A stretch of 64,000 nt of DNA from Cycas panzhihuaensis (GCA_023213395.1 CM041465.1:207459741-207523740), one strand, 5' to 3'. Numbered from the stretch's first letter, positions 22,640-34,888 are shown. Notes: generated by a model from the sequence alone, not told the origin. A program made the numbers and translations.

Positions 22640-23849
22640 TTTTGTGTAAGTCCAAGCTTATCTTTGAATTTTTAGAATTTAACTTTCCCGAGTGCCTTAG
22701 TAAAAATATCTATTATCTAATCTTTTGTGATGTAATAAACTAACTCTATTTCTCCTACTCAAACAAGTTTCTGTATGAAGTGGCGTTGTGTCTCAATATG
22801 TTTAGTTCTTTCATGGAAAACTAGATTACATGTTATTTAAATAGTACTTTGATTATTACACCATATTTTAGTAGCACCATCCTATTTCACTTAGAGATCA
22901 TGAAGCAGACAATGTAGCCAAACTATTTTGCATACACCTGATACTACTACCTTATATTCTACTTTAGTTGTGGACAAGGAGATGGTATTATACTTTTTAT
23001 TATTTCATGCTATAGTTATTGAACCTAAATTAAAGGTGTATCTAGAAGTATACCTTTTTATCGTCAACATCACCTACCTAATTTGAATTTGTATATCCAA
23101 TCAATATAAAATGTGATAAAGGTTTGTAATGTAATCCATAGACTATCATACCTTTTAAATACTATAGGATTTGTTTAGCTTCTTACCAATGTATGATTTT
23201 AGTATATTACATAAACCTTAACACAATATTAATTGCATGCATGATATCTAGTCATATTAATGTCAAATATATTAGGCTTCCAATCAATTATCTATCTAAT
23301 ATAGAATCAATAAGAGTAGAATCATCAAGTTTGGATAGTTTGATTCTAACTTCTATTGGTGTGGACAAGGGCTTGTAGTCACTCATCCTAAACTTTTGGA
23401 CTAATTCTAAGATATATTTCCTTTGGGAAATAAAGATACAATCATCATCTTGCCATACTTCCAATCCTTGGAAATAATGCATTAACTCCAAGTCTATCAT
23501 TTTGAACTCCTTGCATATGTCATCCTTGAATTTTTGAGAAATATGGGAGTCATTTCCTATATAGACTAAGTCATCAAAATAAAGTCCCACAATCAATATA
23601 GAGTCTCCATCAATTTTAATATATAAGTTTGGATCCAATTAGGTTCTCTCGAATTCTTAGTCTATGAAATATTTATCTATCCTAGAGTACCATGCTCTAG
23701 GTGCTTGTTTTAAATCATAAAGTGTCTTTTTACGTTTATACACTTTATTCTCTTCCTCCCTAACTTCAAAATATTTTGATAGTTAAATATATATATATAT
23801 ATATATATATTCTTCAATGTATCCTTTGAGAAAGGCACTCTTGAGGTCC
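22640..23849 (-). pseudogene. Copia RT C-terminal half and RNase H, decayed
   Basis: Read on the minus strand from the insertion point. RT continues with [20 protein letters not shown] and then an open 116-codon run (23638-23288). That run carries GLYFDDLVYIGND, whose paired Asp are kept, and MIDLELMHYFQGLEVWQDDD, followed by MSDYKPLSTPIE. Further on, LIGSLIYLTLI, LDIMHAINIVLRFM and a badly broken RNase H occupy 23250-22650. The N-terminal half of the same RT lies beyond the nested element, ending QKDWDVYQMDV near 26000. This copy is dead through stops, frameshifts and the insertion. Confidence 0.85.
23786..23811. repeat. TA microsatellite
   Basis: A short TA run inside the Copia RT, close to the nested insertion. 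Confidence 0.9.
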
Positions 23850-24097
23850 TATTACAAGCCAAATCTTGTAACCAACAATCATAGAGAAATAGCAAGAGAA
23901 GATGATAGATAAAAGACAAAGAAGGAGATGAAGTTCCAAAGAACATTCATTAACATAAGATTATCAAATACATCATGATGATTCCACTTATACATTACAT
24001 ACATATATATGGGGCTATTAAGGCTACCCATCTCTTAGACTTATGCATGTGGGATAAATACAATAAGAGTAATCTCATATCATGGAGGATTATAACA
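23850..24097 (-). repeat. 3' LTR of the gag-only element
   Basis: 248 bp. On the plus strand it runs TATTACAAGCC to GGATTATAACA; the terminal TG has become TA. The polypurine tract adjoins at about 24100-24111. Confidence 0.95.
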
Positions 24098-24147
24098 TGC
24101 CCTCCCCCCTAAAATTGCTTCGCCCTCAAAGCATCCTGGTTTAATGA

Positions 24148-25005
24148 CTATCTCTTGTTATTATTCTTCAATCGATAGCTCTTACGAATGTTGGCAGAAA
24201 AGTTATGTATGGAATGGGAATTTATCCATTCCAAGTTGATCTTGATATACCCTGCATATCCTCTAATATACTCAGGATATTTGTAATGTTGAAACCATAA
24301 GCTTAAATGTTATGCTTGCCTGGTGTTTCTAGTAGACGAATGCCTTACTTGATAAGCTTTGTTGTGCTGGGCCTCTTGATAATGTGGATGTCGATATGGT
24401 TCCACTTTAGTTTGCCTTTCAACTATTTGTGATGCATTTTGTTCCTTATCCTTAGGTACCACTGATGGTGTGGGGTGGCAAATAACTTCTGTTACTTGAT
24501 CTTTAGTTTGTCTTTCTATTATTGGTGATGTCTTTTCTTCCTTGTCCTTGGGTGTAGCCAGTGATGTGGGATAGTAAACAACTTTTGTTACCTACTCTTG
24601 ACATTCTTTTTCTTTCTCATAATCTTTCTTTTGTTCTTGTCTTTATGGAGTTGGGAGAATTCTTTGTCCCATACTGCGATTATACTTCTCAAGTATTTGT
24701 CATGCTTCTTGTTTGTTTTGTTCAAGGCTTTACATCTCTTTCCACCAAGAATCATTATATTTCTTACGGATAACTCGTTCTAGCCAATAAAATGTATCAC
24801 AGTAATTAACTGAATTATACCAATCTTTAAACCAAAGATAAGCCTCTCCTTGTAGATATAATGAGGCTACTTTAGTCATATCCTCGTTGAGCCTGTAGTT
24901 ATCATCAAGTGATTTTAAATATGCATGCATATCTTTAACCCATTCATCTACAGAAAGAGTCCCATCTGCATTAAAGATGCGCGGTATAGGCCTTTTTGTA
25001 TCCAT
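24148..25005 (-). pseudogene. Gag of the nested gag-only element
   Basis: A single minus-strand frame of 286 codons from ATG 25005 to TAG 24148. The first 91 codons are open and contain the gag core: DEWVKDMHAYLKSLDDNYRL, then ASLYLQGEAYLWFKDWYNSV and ERVIRKKYND, matching the retrotransposon gag pattern L-G-A--WF----. Five internal stops follow, mostly from changed Gln or Arg codons. The C-terminal half holds two tandem repeats of about 32 residues (VTKVVYYPTSLATPKDKEEK and VTEVICHPTPSVVPKDKEQN, each ending ERQTK). No zinc knuckle is seen. Intact copies elsewhere would make a particle protein. Confidence 0.82.
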
Positions 25006-25707
25006 GATAATATGGATATAGGAGAGATTAGGGGTGTCTATAGCCTATTATCCCCTAATTTTGATACAAAAAATATATATATTGGGCCTCATGAGTAATA
25101 GTTTTGAGACCACAATCTTAATGACTAAGAAAACATAGTATGAAACCCTTAATTTCAAAATATTTATTTCTAAAAAAAATATAGCTCAAAAATATATGAA
25201 GTATAATCTAAAATGAAAGCCTCTAAAATATGATTCCAATGGTATAAACAAAATTGAATTTTGATATCTAGATTAAAAGTTATGCCCCTTTTAAGAATTT
25301 TACTGCTAGGGTTTTTTTATGGGCTGCAATAGTACTTGCTAATAAAATGCTAATAACTTTTTATTCAAAACTTTGATTAGCCTCAAACAACTTCTATTGG
25401 AAAGCATTCAGAAATGCACAGAATCAAAAAAAATTAAGGTCATTTGGATACCTGTAGCGAAAGTTATGGCTCTTTGAAGTTGAGGTTGCAGATCTAACCC
25501 AGAATTATGGTGACAAAAAAAAAAGAAAACAGGCCAAAATTAATTTTGCTACAGTTTTCATACTTTTACCCCAAAATCTGTAGTGCGACCACTCAAAATT
25601 TATAGAACGAACCATTTCGTCTCAAATTCACCATTACTTTTTAGAATTTTTAACGTTTATTTTCTCGAAGATGCTTTCAAACCTTTGATGACACCTCCAA
25701 GATCGCC
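25006..25707 (-). other. Leader of the gag-only element
   Basis: Untranslated sequence between primer site and gag, AT-rich, without protein signal. Confidence 0.7.
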
Positions 25708-25719
25708 GCTCTGATACCA
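25708..25719 (-). other. Primer-binding site, initiator tRNA-Met type
   Basis: On the minus strand it reads TGGTATCAGAGC, two bases inside the LTR end at 25722. It is a perfect match to the usual plant site. Confidence 0.95.
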
Positions 25720-25721
25720 AT

Positions 25722-25969
25722 TGTTATAAGCCAAATCTTGTAACCAACAATCATAGAGAAATAGAAAGAGAAGATGATAGATAAAAGACAAAGAAGGAGA
25801 TGAAGTTCCAAAGAACATTCATTAACATAAGATTATCAAATACATCATGATGATTCCACTTATACATTACATACATATATATAGGGCTATTAAGGCTACC
25901 CATCTCTTAGACTTATGCATGTGGGATAAATACAATAAGAGTAATCTCATATCATGGAGGATTATAACA
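25722..25969 (-). repeat. 5' LTR of the gag-only element
   Basis: 248 bp, TGTTATAAGCC to GGATTATAACA on the plus strand, with intact TG and CA ends. The minus strand contains CCCTATATATATG, a likely TATA box. Confidence 0.95.
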
Positions 25970-25974
25970 CGTCC

Positions 25975-28955
25975 ATTTGGTAAACATCCCAATCTTTTTG
26001 GGCTATTAGACTTAACATCATACGAACAATCTCCATTTAAGTAATAGGGGCAAAGGTTTCATTATAATATATGTGTCCTCTATACGTATATCCTTTGGCA
26101 ACAAGTCTAGCCTTATGTTTATCAATAAACCCATTAGATCTAGACTTGGCCATTTTATTTGGGGGAAGATCAATGAGTTACCATATATCATCTTTTACTA
26201 TAGAGTTGTACTCCTCTTCCATAGCTTTTCTCCATTCATCATGAGTATCTACCTATTCAAAAGTGTAAGGTTCATGGACTTCCATCACTTGACTCGTAAG
26301 GGTGAAGTTAACTCAATTTGAATGAGTAGATCTCTTGTTAAAGTTATTATCTAATATGTTATTTAAGTCATGGATTCTTTGGACCCATTTAGGAAACCTT
26401 TGAGATTGAGTAGAGGTTCCCTCATTACTTGGCCTTGATACATCAACGTTTTGACTTGAATCCTATTTAGGTGGCACATATATAGACCTTGGAGATGAAT
26501 CAAAGTTAATCATAATATTCTTACCTTTATCTTAGATACAATCTTATTGATAGTAGTCATCTTCTTTAAATACAATATCTTTATTAACAATAACCTTTCT
26601 TTCCTTTGGGTCATATACTTTATATGATTTTGACACATCACTATACCCAATAAATATGCACTTTATGCTCTTGTCATCAATTTTAATCCTTTTTTATTCT
26701 AGAATGTAGGCAAAGGTTAAGCATCCAAATATTCTCAAGTGATAAATGCTAGGTTTATAACCTATCCATGCTTATTCTAGTATCATCTACCTAAGGGCTT
26801 TAGTGGTACACCTGTTTAGAAGGTAAATTGTAGTGTAGATAACTTTTTCCTAGAACTCGTATCCTAATTTCTTATCTTTAAGCATGCACCTAGCCATTTT
26901 AACTATGGTCTGATTTTTACATTTAGCAACCCCATTTTATTATGGAGTATAGGGGTTTGTGTATTTTCTTCTAATTCCATGGTAGGTATAATAAGCATTA
27001 AATTCATTAGAAATAAACTCTCCCCTATTATCCTCCACAAATGTTTTGAAATCTATAAAACATTGATATATATCTAATTAAAATTTTAGGAAATAGACCT
27101 ATGTTTTCTTTATATAATCATCAATGAAGGTGAGGATATACTTTACACTAGCTAGAGATGGGACATCTATTAGACCACAAAAATTAATTTAGATTAATTA
27201 AAGTAGCCCTTTTGCTCTATAGCTTCCATTAGGAAAACTTTCTCTATGTTATTTGCTTAGGAGGCATCCCTCATAAATATCTTTATCGACTTTAATTTGT
27301 GGTAGACCTTCAACCATATTCATTATTTTCATAAGGGCTAATCTTTTATAGTTTAGGTGGATAAACCTTTTATGTCATATGCCACTATCTATATTGATTA
27401 TTATCTTCAATGCATAGTTATCCAAAGGGGTTATGATTAACTTGAAGAGTCTATCACTAGTCATCTTTTCTTTGGAAACAACATCTTTTTTTCCCTTTTG
27501 TCTTTGATAATACATTCACCATTGTTAAATACAACGTTATAGTCATGTTCCATCATGTGACTCACAGATAAGAGATTTTTCTTAAGAGTTGGAACATGGA
27601 GAACATCATCAAGATATATATTTTCTTCTAAATATATGATGATGATGATTTTACACATTCCACTAAATTCATGTGATGTATCATCACCAAATATGGTTAT
27701 GTCCTTCCTAGACTTGTTAATAATTTGAAATATTTCTTCTTTATATATTATATGTGTGGAGCATCCAAAGTCTATATACTATCAATATTCTTCTTTATGG
27801 GCAACAAAGCTTGATAAAAATAGATGATCATTTTCTCTATTTTCAATGATGTATTAGCACTTCCTCTTGTTAGAGGGCTATTTTTGGAAAAGCATCTTTT
27901 TTCAACGTGGCCAACTTTGTGATAAAATATACAATAGATTGGATCCCTTCCTCTTTAACTTAAACTCCTACTTCTAGGGTGTCCTCTATCCATAGAGAGT
28001 GTCCTTTCCCTTTCTAAGTATAGGCCTTAATTTTCTCTTTATCTATTGCTTGCATAACTTAAATTGGGCCTTTGAAAACTACTATGGCCTTGGCAATTAT
28101 GACAACATTGGATAGCTTCTTGATGTCTTTCTTGACTTTGATATCTGTGTTGACTTAGGTATCTTTGATTAGCTCCTTGATTCCTTTGATGAGGATCTTG
28201 GTATCTAGGGTGTTGCTCTTAGTATGTCTCTTCTCTAGGATTCCTATCTCTCTCCCTTGGGGATTAGTTCCTTGTTCTTAAGCTTTTAGCTTAGGTATTA
28301 GATTTAATTCTAGCCTTTGTTGTAAAGGCATATTCTAAGGATTCATTTATACTTTTATTTTCTTTAATAGCCATAAACATGGAACTCAATTATTTAATCT
28401 TTAATATGCTTAGGTCCTTAGAGACTTCTATACATATGGCTACCGTCTCAAACCTTTTAACTTTACTAACACACCTAAGTATCCATTCTATAACTCTTTG
28501 TTTAATAAGGGTTTCTCTAAGAGATCTAATTTGGTTCACAAGATCTTAGACTTTTGTTATGAACTTATTAATGGTCTCATTAGGAAACATCCTCAAGTTT
28601 TTACATTTACTCCTTAATATTTACAATTTTTATGAGGCTAATCCTTTATAGATAAGTTGTACTGTGTCCCATACTTCTTTAGACTTTGATACCTCACTAA
28701 CTCTTGGAAAGATATGGTCTTCTACGACACAAAAAATTAATACTAATACTTCATTATCCTTCTTTACACATTCTTTAAATGCTTATTTTTCTGCTTTAGT
28801 GGCATTATGACTAAGGTCTATATATTTTGTCTTTATAATATCCCACATATCTTTAACTATAAGGATAGGTCTCATCCTCCTACTCTAGTTCAAAAAATTT
28901 AATCCATTAAACTTGGAAATGATCATGTTACCAAAGTTTATAGCTATAATGTTTT
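25975..28955 (-). pseudogene. Copia gag, protease, integrase and RT N-terminal half, decayed
   Basis: Minus strand, high to low coordinates. Gag starts near 28950 (MIISKFNGLNFLN). The zinc knuckle CIFYHKVGHVEKRC near 27900 has its second Cys changed to Tyr. The protease reads IDFGCSTHII near 27770, where the active-site Ser of D-S-G is Phe. An open run at 27658-27461 holds NIYLDDVLHVPTLKKNLLSV. The pre-integrase block reads KDIYEGCLLSK, and integrase shows EDNRGEFISNEFNAYY and NGVAKCKNQTIVKMARCM, with the catalytic Glu replaced by Lys. RT begins THDEWRKAMEEEYNSIVKDD and FIDKHKARLVAKGYT and stops at the nested insertion. Stops are scattered through all domains. Confidence 0.87.
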
Positions 28956-31373
28956 AAAATTAAGTCTATTCAGGTGTCCTCTCAAGGATAATCTGAAAAA
29001 TAATGTGTCTTATTACCTAAAAGATTGCTAGGCTCTAACTTTGTGGGTCTCTAAGGGAAGCCTTTAGTTACTATCTTATCTAGTAGCACTCACCCACAAA
29101 TAGAAAATCAGGGACTCAATATACTGGTATGTGAGCACTAAGCTCTATATACCTCAATATGTGGGCTGCTAAGAAGGTATAAGACCCCCCAAATCTATTA
29201 ATCCACCTATACTAGACTTATACTTAGTGATAGATCTAGTGATGAAAGCTTTTCAAACTAAGACACTCATCCCCCTGGGTCTAGCCTGGTCTCTAAACTC
29301 TAAAAAGATAGAGTACTCCACTGCCTACCACCTATTACACCTGATAGCTAATGATATTCCTCATCTAATATGAGTAGGCTAAGGGCATATGTAGGGTGGT
29401 AATTTTAGGGGTCCTAACTATTCCCTTTATAAGGCTAGGAAAAGGGTATTCATTTGAAAAATTATCTCTTTAATGTGAAAATAGATTCTAAATGTGATCT
29501 TGTTTAACAAATAAGGTTTCTTTTAATAGCAAATAAAAATAACTTAAAAAATATAACAAGAATGAAATAAAATAAGCCTTTTAAATGAAATAAATATGAG
29601 ATATAATGAGCCTTGTAAATGATACAATGAGTTCTAAAATGATATGAAATGAAAATGAAATAAAATAAGCCTTTAAATAAGCTTTGAAATATAATAAAAT
29701 GCACTCTATATGAGCTTTAGATAGCAATAAAAGAGCTTTAACTAAACTTTGAATGAAATCTAAAATGAGCTTTAATAATGAAGTAAAAAGACCCTTAAAT
29801 GAGCTTAATATAATACTTAAAATAAAATTGAATAAGCTGGAAATAAAGTAAAATAGAAGGCTTAAAATAAAATAAATTAAGGATTAGTAAGCTCTTTATT
29901 TGTAAAATGTTGTCTAAATATTACCTTCTTCTTCAAGAGGTAAATCTACATAATATTCAACTAAAAAACATATGTAAGCCTTAGAATCCAAGATATAATC
30001 TGCCAAAAATATATTAGTATATCAATATGACATAAATATGCTTGAATAAATTTAATGAATTACTTAGAAGTGATGAAAAAAACTTAAATTAAGATCAAGT
30101 AGGAGGACTAAATTTAGTATCCTAAAACACCTACAAAATAGTTTTATATTAGCATGAAACTAACTTCAATACATAGACCATTGAGTTAGATTTCGAACAA
30201 ATCCAACCATTCAAAAAATGGACTCCTAGATAAAACCATATTAGCAAAACAGTGAAGCCTATTTGTTATGGTAAAAACCTAAAGAGGGGGGTCTTAAGCC
30301 CCTTTCCATCAAAGCGCTTGATCATCTAGTTAGCATATATGACTCATTAGCCTGCGAAGGGTGCTAGTGAACTCTAAAAATTATGAAATATAGTTTAATC
30401 CTTTAAAAACCAAAAAAAATAAAAATAGTTTATTAAACTTTAACAATTTCCCCTTTATAACTAAACTAGGGTCATATGGGAGCTCGAAAGGACTACTAGC
30501 TAACTTCAAAAAGGGATGAAACCCAAAAATTATTAGAATAAATTAAAATTTTCTTAACTTTATAATAATTTAATAAATCAAATGAATCAAAAAACTAAAA
30601 ATAATATTTATGCAGACACATAGGTCCATTCGAAGAGGAGGAGGAACAAATTGATGAAAATCGATCGAACAAGCTTCGATTCACCTATGTGATTAATCTA
30701 ATTGATCACACAATTCCTAAAGAAGATCTAAAGAAGAAAAACCAATTAAAACCTAAACTTTAGGCACATAAGGCTGTGGGAGGTTGTACGTCTAAACAAA
30801 GACCATACGATCTAAATAGAAGGTAAAAAAACTCAAAGATAGCCTTATGCAAATACTAATAGGCCTAAAACCCTATTAAAGAGGGTATTCAGAAGAAACA
30901 AAGTAAGTTTATTTGAATTTAAGTAAACACTCACTAAGTTTTAGTTAACAGTAAAGTAGACTGGCTTTTAGGAGTAATATCTCGATGTAGAAGCAACCGT
31001 TTTTGTAACCGTCTATTCCAGTGCAAAGAGGACTCAAAGAGGATTCTAATAAGTAGTCACTCGATGAAATTATGTTCAATGGTGAAAGCACACTAGCTTG
31101 TAAAAGATCAGGTTTATGAAAAAATCTAAAAAATCAATTAAAAACTTTTAAAATATTAAACAAAACTTTAATAAAATTGCTCCAAATAAGTGTTAAGTTG
31201 AATCTACCTATAAGTACTACACAAATCTAAAACAATATTAATTATATGGATCATACATAGAAAATCAACTAAATACTTAACAAAAAACTATGGAAAGCTA
31301 TTGATAAAACTTTAGAGAATGAGTAAATATTTAATATAGTAGCTTGTCATATGTCATTTTGAAATAAATCATC
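28956..31373 (-). other. Leader of the minus-strand Copia, with degenerate short repeats
   Basis: About 2.4 kb between primer site and gag. At 29560-29880 a short degenerate phrase built on AAATGAGCTTT and AAATGAAATAAAATAAGCC recurs many times. The rest shows no coding signal. Confidence 0.6.
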
Positions 31374-31385
31374 ACTTTGATACCA
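31374..31385 (-). other. Primer-binding site of the minus-strand Copia
   Basis: Minus strand TGGTATCAAAGT, three bases off the standard TGGTATCAGAGC and two bases from the LTR end at 31388. Confidence 0.85.
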
Positions 31386-31387
31386 AA

Positions 31388-31688
31388 TGAAGTGTATACA
31401 GGGATAGAGTAGAACATTCCAAAAGCTATATTAATAAAAAATTAATAAGTTTTCAATAACAAGTGGTGTAAATAACACCAGTGAGTATTTACACCTCATA
31501 TATATAGTTGGGGCATTCGGCAAGCTCACCATGGACTGACACCTTTTCTAAATTAGATAATAATAATAAATATATATATAAATACATGCCTCTTCCCTAT
31601 GTTAGTTGATGACAGTTGGAGGCTGCCTTACAAAATCCCAATACCACTATGTATACTCTTAATACAAAATAAATGTTATTTGCTAACA
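31388..31688 (-). repeat. 5' LTR of the minus-strand Copia
   Basis: 301 bp, TGAAGTGTATAC to GCTAACA on the plus strand. It aligns along its whole length with 22319-22620. Confidence 0.92.
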
Positions 31689-31799
31689 TAATTCCCAAAT
31701 GTTAGTGGATGTTGGATTTAGGAGATGCTTTGATACCACAAAGTTAGATGCAAATGGAAGTTATAATTGTAAACGTAATAATAAATTAACATGGTGAAT

Positions 31800-32110
31800 G
31801 AAAGAATAAAATAATGAACATAATATAGATGAAGTATGCATAAGAAATAAGCATAATGCAAGTGGAAGAATAGACAAACTTTAAATTATTAGAATGATCA
31901 TATACATACTTATACATCTCATCACATGTAAAAACCCTCAAAGATCAACCATTACGTGTTGTCATATTTTTCAAGGTGACATGTAATTCAAGGTGACCAT
32001 GAATATAAAATACAAATAATATATGAAAAAGTGTGAATAGCGTTGTAATGTAATTGGATATTAGATCCAATATTCTCCCATATAATAAATAATTATATCA
32101 AATAAAATGT
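31800..32110. repeat. Diverged copy of the segment at 56230-56530
   Basis: Shared text includes TAATGAACA-AATATAGAT, AAATAAGCATAATG, GATCATATACATAC, CATGTAAAAACCCTCAA and TAATTGGATATTA-ATCCAATA. Identity is roughly 80% by eye. The matching segment also occurs at 63520-63810. Just upstream, near 31726, is a primer-site-like antisense sequence GCTTTGATACCACA, which suggests a decayed LTR element. Confidence 0.75.
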
Positions 32111-32543
32111 CATATCAAAATATAAGTCTTTAAATGGTGCTAGATCAAGCTACTGTAAAGAAACATAAAATGTTATTGGTGTCCATATAAAGTGAACTCC
32201 ATCTATCAAACCACATGGGTAACCAAGCACTATAATTACTGATTAGCTAGGTCATTCCTTCGTGTATGTGGTACAGTCAGTGCCAAGTTAGCTTTACCTT
32301 AAGAATATGCTATCTTATGTGGTTGAACAAAGAAACTAATAATTAATGTAAAAGTAGCATGAAAAAGGGTCCCACCTCTTTCTAATGTAGGACAATGAAT
32401 AGTTGTCATTGATTATAATGGCTTAAAAATATAAAATCAATAGGAATTATAGCCTTATATAAGGGTGCTATGGCCTCAAATCACCTCCATAAGCTTAAAA
32501 ACTCATCTTTATGGACATATAAATGCCTGTAAGGCCTAATAAT
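32111..32543. other. Unassigned AT-rich stretch
   Basis: No coding frame, domain or matched repeat is seen here. Confidence 0.4.
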
Positions 32544-33045
32544 TGTTAGATAATATGACAACAATGTTTTAGAGGCTAAAATTTTGACAAAGTTGGCCAG
32601 TAGTTTCCCCAAATTTCCTCGGGGTTCCAAAGGGTGTAAGAGCCCCCCTTAGCTGGGGGAGTGTAGGGGGAGTTGGAATGCCCCCTATAAAGAGGGAGTT
32701 CAAGGACGATAACCCCCAACCCAAAAAACTAGCACTAAAAAGCATACTAAATTATAAAGAGAATTAGGGTTGTTCTCTAAAAATACCCTAAATTCTATAG
32801 TCAAGATTTATGCCTTGTATGACTCTCTCATATAGCCTGATATAAGGTGTTTTTTTATTATGTTGATGGTGTTCGATGTATTGGATATACTGTGAAGAGT
32901 TGGGCAGTTGGTTGTTGTTGCTGTGAACATTCTACTACAGATTATGTATATTTCACCATTCTTTTATAATAAAGATCAATACCTTTCTTGTGTGGATGTT
33001 TCCCTAGCACACTGTTAGGGTTTTACCACATTATATAGAGTGTAT
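32544..33045 (+). mobile_element. Solo or truncated Copia LTR, relative of the LTR at 10020
   Basis: It opens TGTTAGATAATATGACAACA and shares with 10020-10475 the same order of blocks: CCCCCCTTAGC, GGGATGTA/GGAGTGTAGGGG, AAATT-TAAAGAGAATTAGGG, ATACCCTA, TTGGTTGTTGTTG, AATAAAGATC and TTTTACCA. No internal region follows, so it is a solo LTR or a remnant. Target duplications were not found. Confidence 0.65.
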
Positions 33046-33274
33046 ATGTGATGCTTGGCCTTCTTATTTATTTTATTGTATTATCTCTAGTTTAAGAATT
33101 TACATGTTAAATTTTAGTTTTGATTCTTGTAACTAGTTGCAAAATAGTTTAGATCTTGGTAGCGGTTCCAGGTTATTGGGACCTTATCTTCTCAACAATA
33201 ACTACCTCAATGAACTATGAAATATCTAATAATACAATAAAATATGACATAAAATATGGATATGACTCAAGAAG

Positions 33275-34735
33275 AATAAAATATGACTTGGTCTAATGAT
33301 AACTTTGATAAATTAAATAAAATATGTATTCTCAAGAGCCTAAACTAGAGCTTATATGATAAATTTTATATTAACCCTCCCATTTATGGTGCATTACATC
33401 AATATATTATTCATCAAATGATTTGGAACCTTTGAAAATACATAAATATACCTCACCATAATAAAAAAAATCATTAAAATATAAGTTTTAAAAAAAACTT
33501 TTATCTTTGAGCTAAAATTTTTACATCAACTAAGACTTGCTATATTTAAAATTTGACTTTGTATGCTTCAGATATCACTAAAAATATGAAGGTGACTCTT
33601 GAAAGAGTTGAAATAAGGAGATTAGCACCTTCCACTAGTACATTGGAGGTCATATAAGTGGTGCATGTGACAAGGGGGTTATAGACAAGAGGCTATCACA
33701 AATTTAAAAAACTATCAAATATAGTTTAATTAACTTTTAAATTTATAAAAAAAATTCAATCTATCTTATTTATTTTTGGAATTTATGTACTAAAAAAAAA
33801 TCATCTACAAAATGAAAACATTACTATATTAAATTGAAGAGTTAGAGTTTCACTAAAAAAAAAAGAAAGAAAAGGTTGTAGATGTCAGCCCTAGTTTACT
33901 CTACCATGGTGTTAGTGCTTGTCATTTTATTTTTTGGCAGGGTGCATTGTCCTTAACCACAGAGGTTTCATCTGTGACTACTTTAGGTTTAACTTTAATA
34001 CAGTGGTGCATATTTAATATGTAATGTAAATAAGCTCTCAAAGGTCACAAGTTCAATGCTATAGAGAAGTAGACTAATATGATATAGGAATATTTTTTGC
34101 TACCATCCTACATTTTCTATTGTAGGTGATTCATACATTTCCTCATTTATGAAGCCTATCATTTAAGGGTTTACTTGGGTATCTTCTCTGCATTGTCATC
34201 TTCTTCTATTAGTGCCTCTTTATGAAGGATTCCCATATCTTCTGATCTCCTTGAGTTTTATTCTACCATGTCTATTATGTTAGGTATTAATGAACCTCCT
34301 CGCCTTTATGGCTCCTTCCTTTTATGGTGATTTGATCATTCATCCTGTATTTTACATCTTTATGATTGAGAATTGTTATTGCAAAGGACACTACGACATA
34401 TATCACTCTAGGACTTTTCTGTTGTAGGGAGGCCATCCCTTTTATGTCTTTTTCTTAATTTTTATAAATTTTTAATAACATCTATATCCCCTTCTTTTAT
34501 CATACATATTTTCTTTTTAAATAAGATCAAACAAAGAAATAAAAGAATAACCTCCTTCTAATGCTCAGATCAGGCTCCAAATCACCATATATTTGGATCT
34601 TCATAGTGCTCTTCATCTAGGACAAACACCATATGCATTAATTTTCTTCTTTACCTTTTTTTCATTGTAGATATATATATCATCAACATATATTCACAAC
34701 ACACCCATTTCTACAATCAAAACCCATGGTTTTAT
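33275..34735. repeat. Diverged third copy of the segment at 53990-55510
   Basis: Collinear with 53990-55510 and 61280-62790 but more diverged (roughly 80%). Shared phrases include CTCAAGA-CCTAAACTA, TATCAAATATA-TTTAATTAACTTTT, TACCATGGTGT, GGTGATTCATACATT and TGTCATCTTCTTCTATTAG. It stops where the microsatellite begins at 34736, whereas the other two copies continue. Confidence 0.85.
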
Positions 34736-34857
34736 ATCTATATCTATATCTATATATATATACATATACATATGCATATACACACACACATATATATATG
34801 TGTATGTGTGTGTATGTATGTGTGTATGTATGTATATATATATATACAGATAGATAG

Positions 34858-34888
<31 letters not shown>

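Larger units (their letters stand above)
23850..25969 (-). mobile_element. Young gag-only LTR element (TR-GAG type), nested
   Basis: Two 248-bp LTRs (23850-24097 and 25722-25969) differ at only 4 sites. Near-identical duplications GGTCC (23845-23849) and CGTCC (25970-25974) flank them. The minus-strand order is LTR, primer site (25719-25708), leader, one gag frame (25005-24148), polypurine tract AGGGGGGAGGG, LTR. There is no PR, RT or INT, so it must borrow enzymes from another element. This matches the class described in plants as terminal-repeat retrotransposons with GAG. It interrupts the RT of the surrounding Copia and is the youngest datable insertion here. Confidence 0.93.
22319..31688 (-). 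mobile_element. Complete Ty1/Copia retrotransposon, decayed, split by a nested element
   Basis: LTRs at 22319-22620 and 31388-31688 are flanked by identical 5-bp duplications TAATT (22314-22318 and 31689-31693). The primer site lies beside the right LTR and a purine-rich tract beside the left one. Domains on the minus strand run gag, zinc knuckle, PR, INT, RT, RNH, the Copia order. The total is 9370 bp, of which 2120 bp plus a 5-bp duplication belong to the element inserted at 23850-25969. The LTRs differ at roughly one site in five by eye, so it is old. The single insertion with intact duplications is well supported. Confidence 0.92.

Noticed and set aside
32544-33200. A complete Copia starting with the LTR at 32544
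   Set aside because: No primer site of usual form or coding domain follows; the phrase TTGGTAGCGG near 33158 is too far from the consensus.
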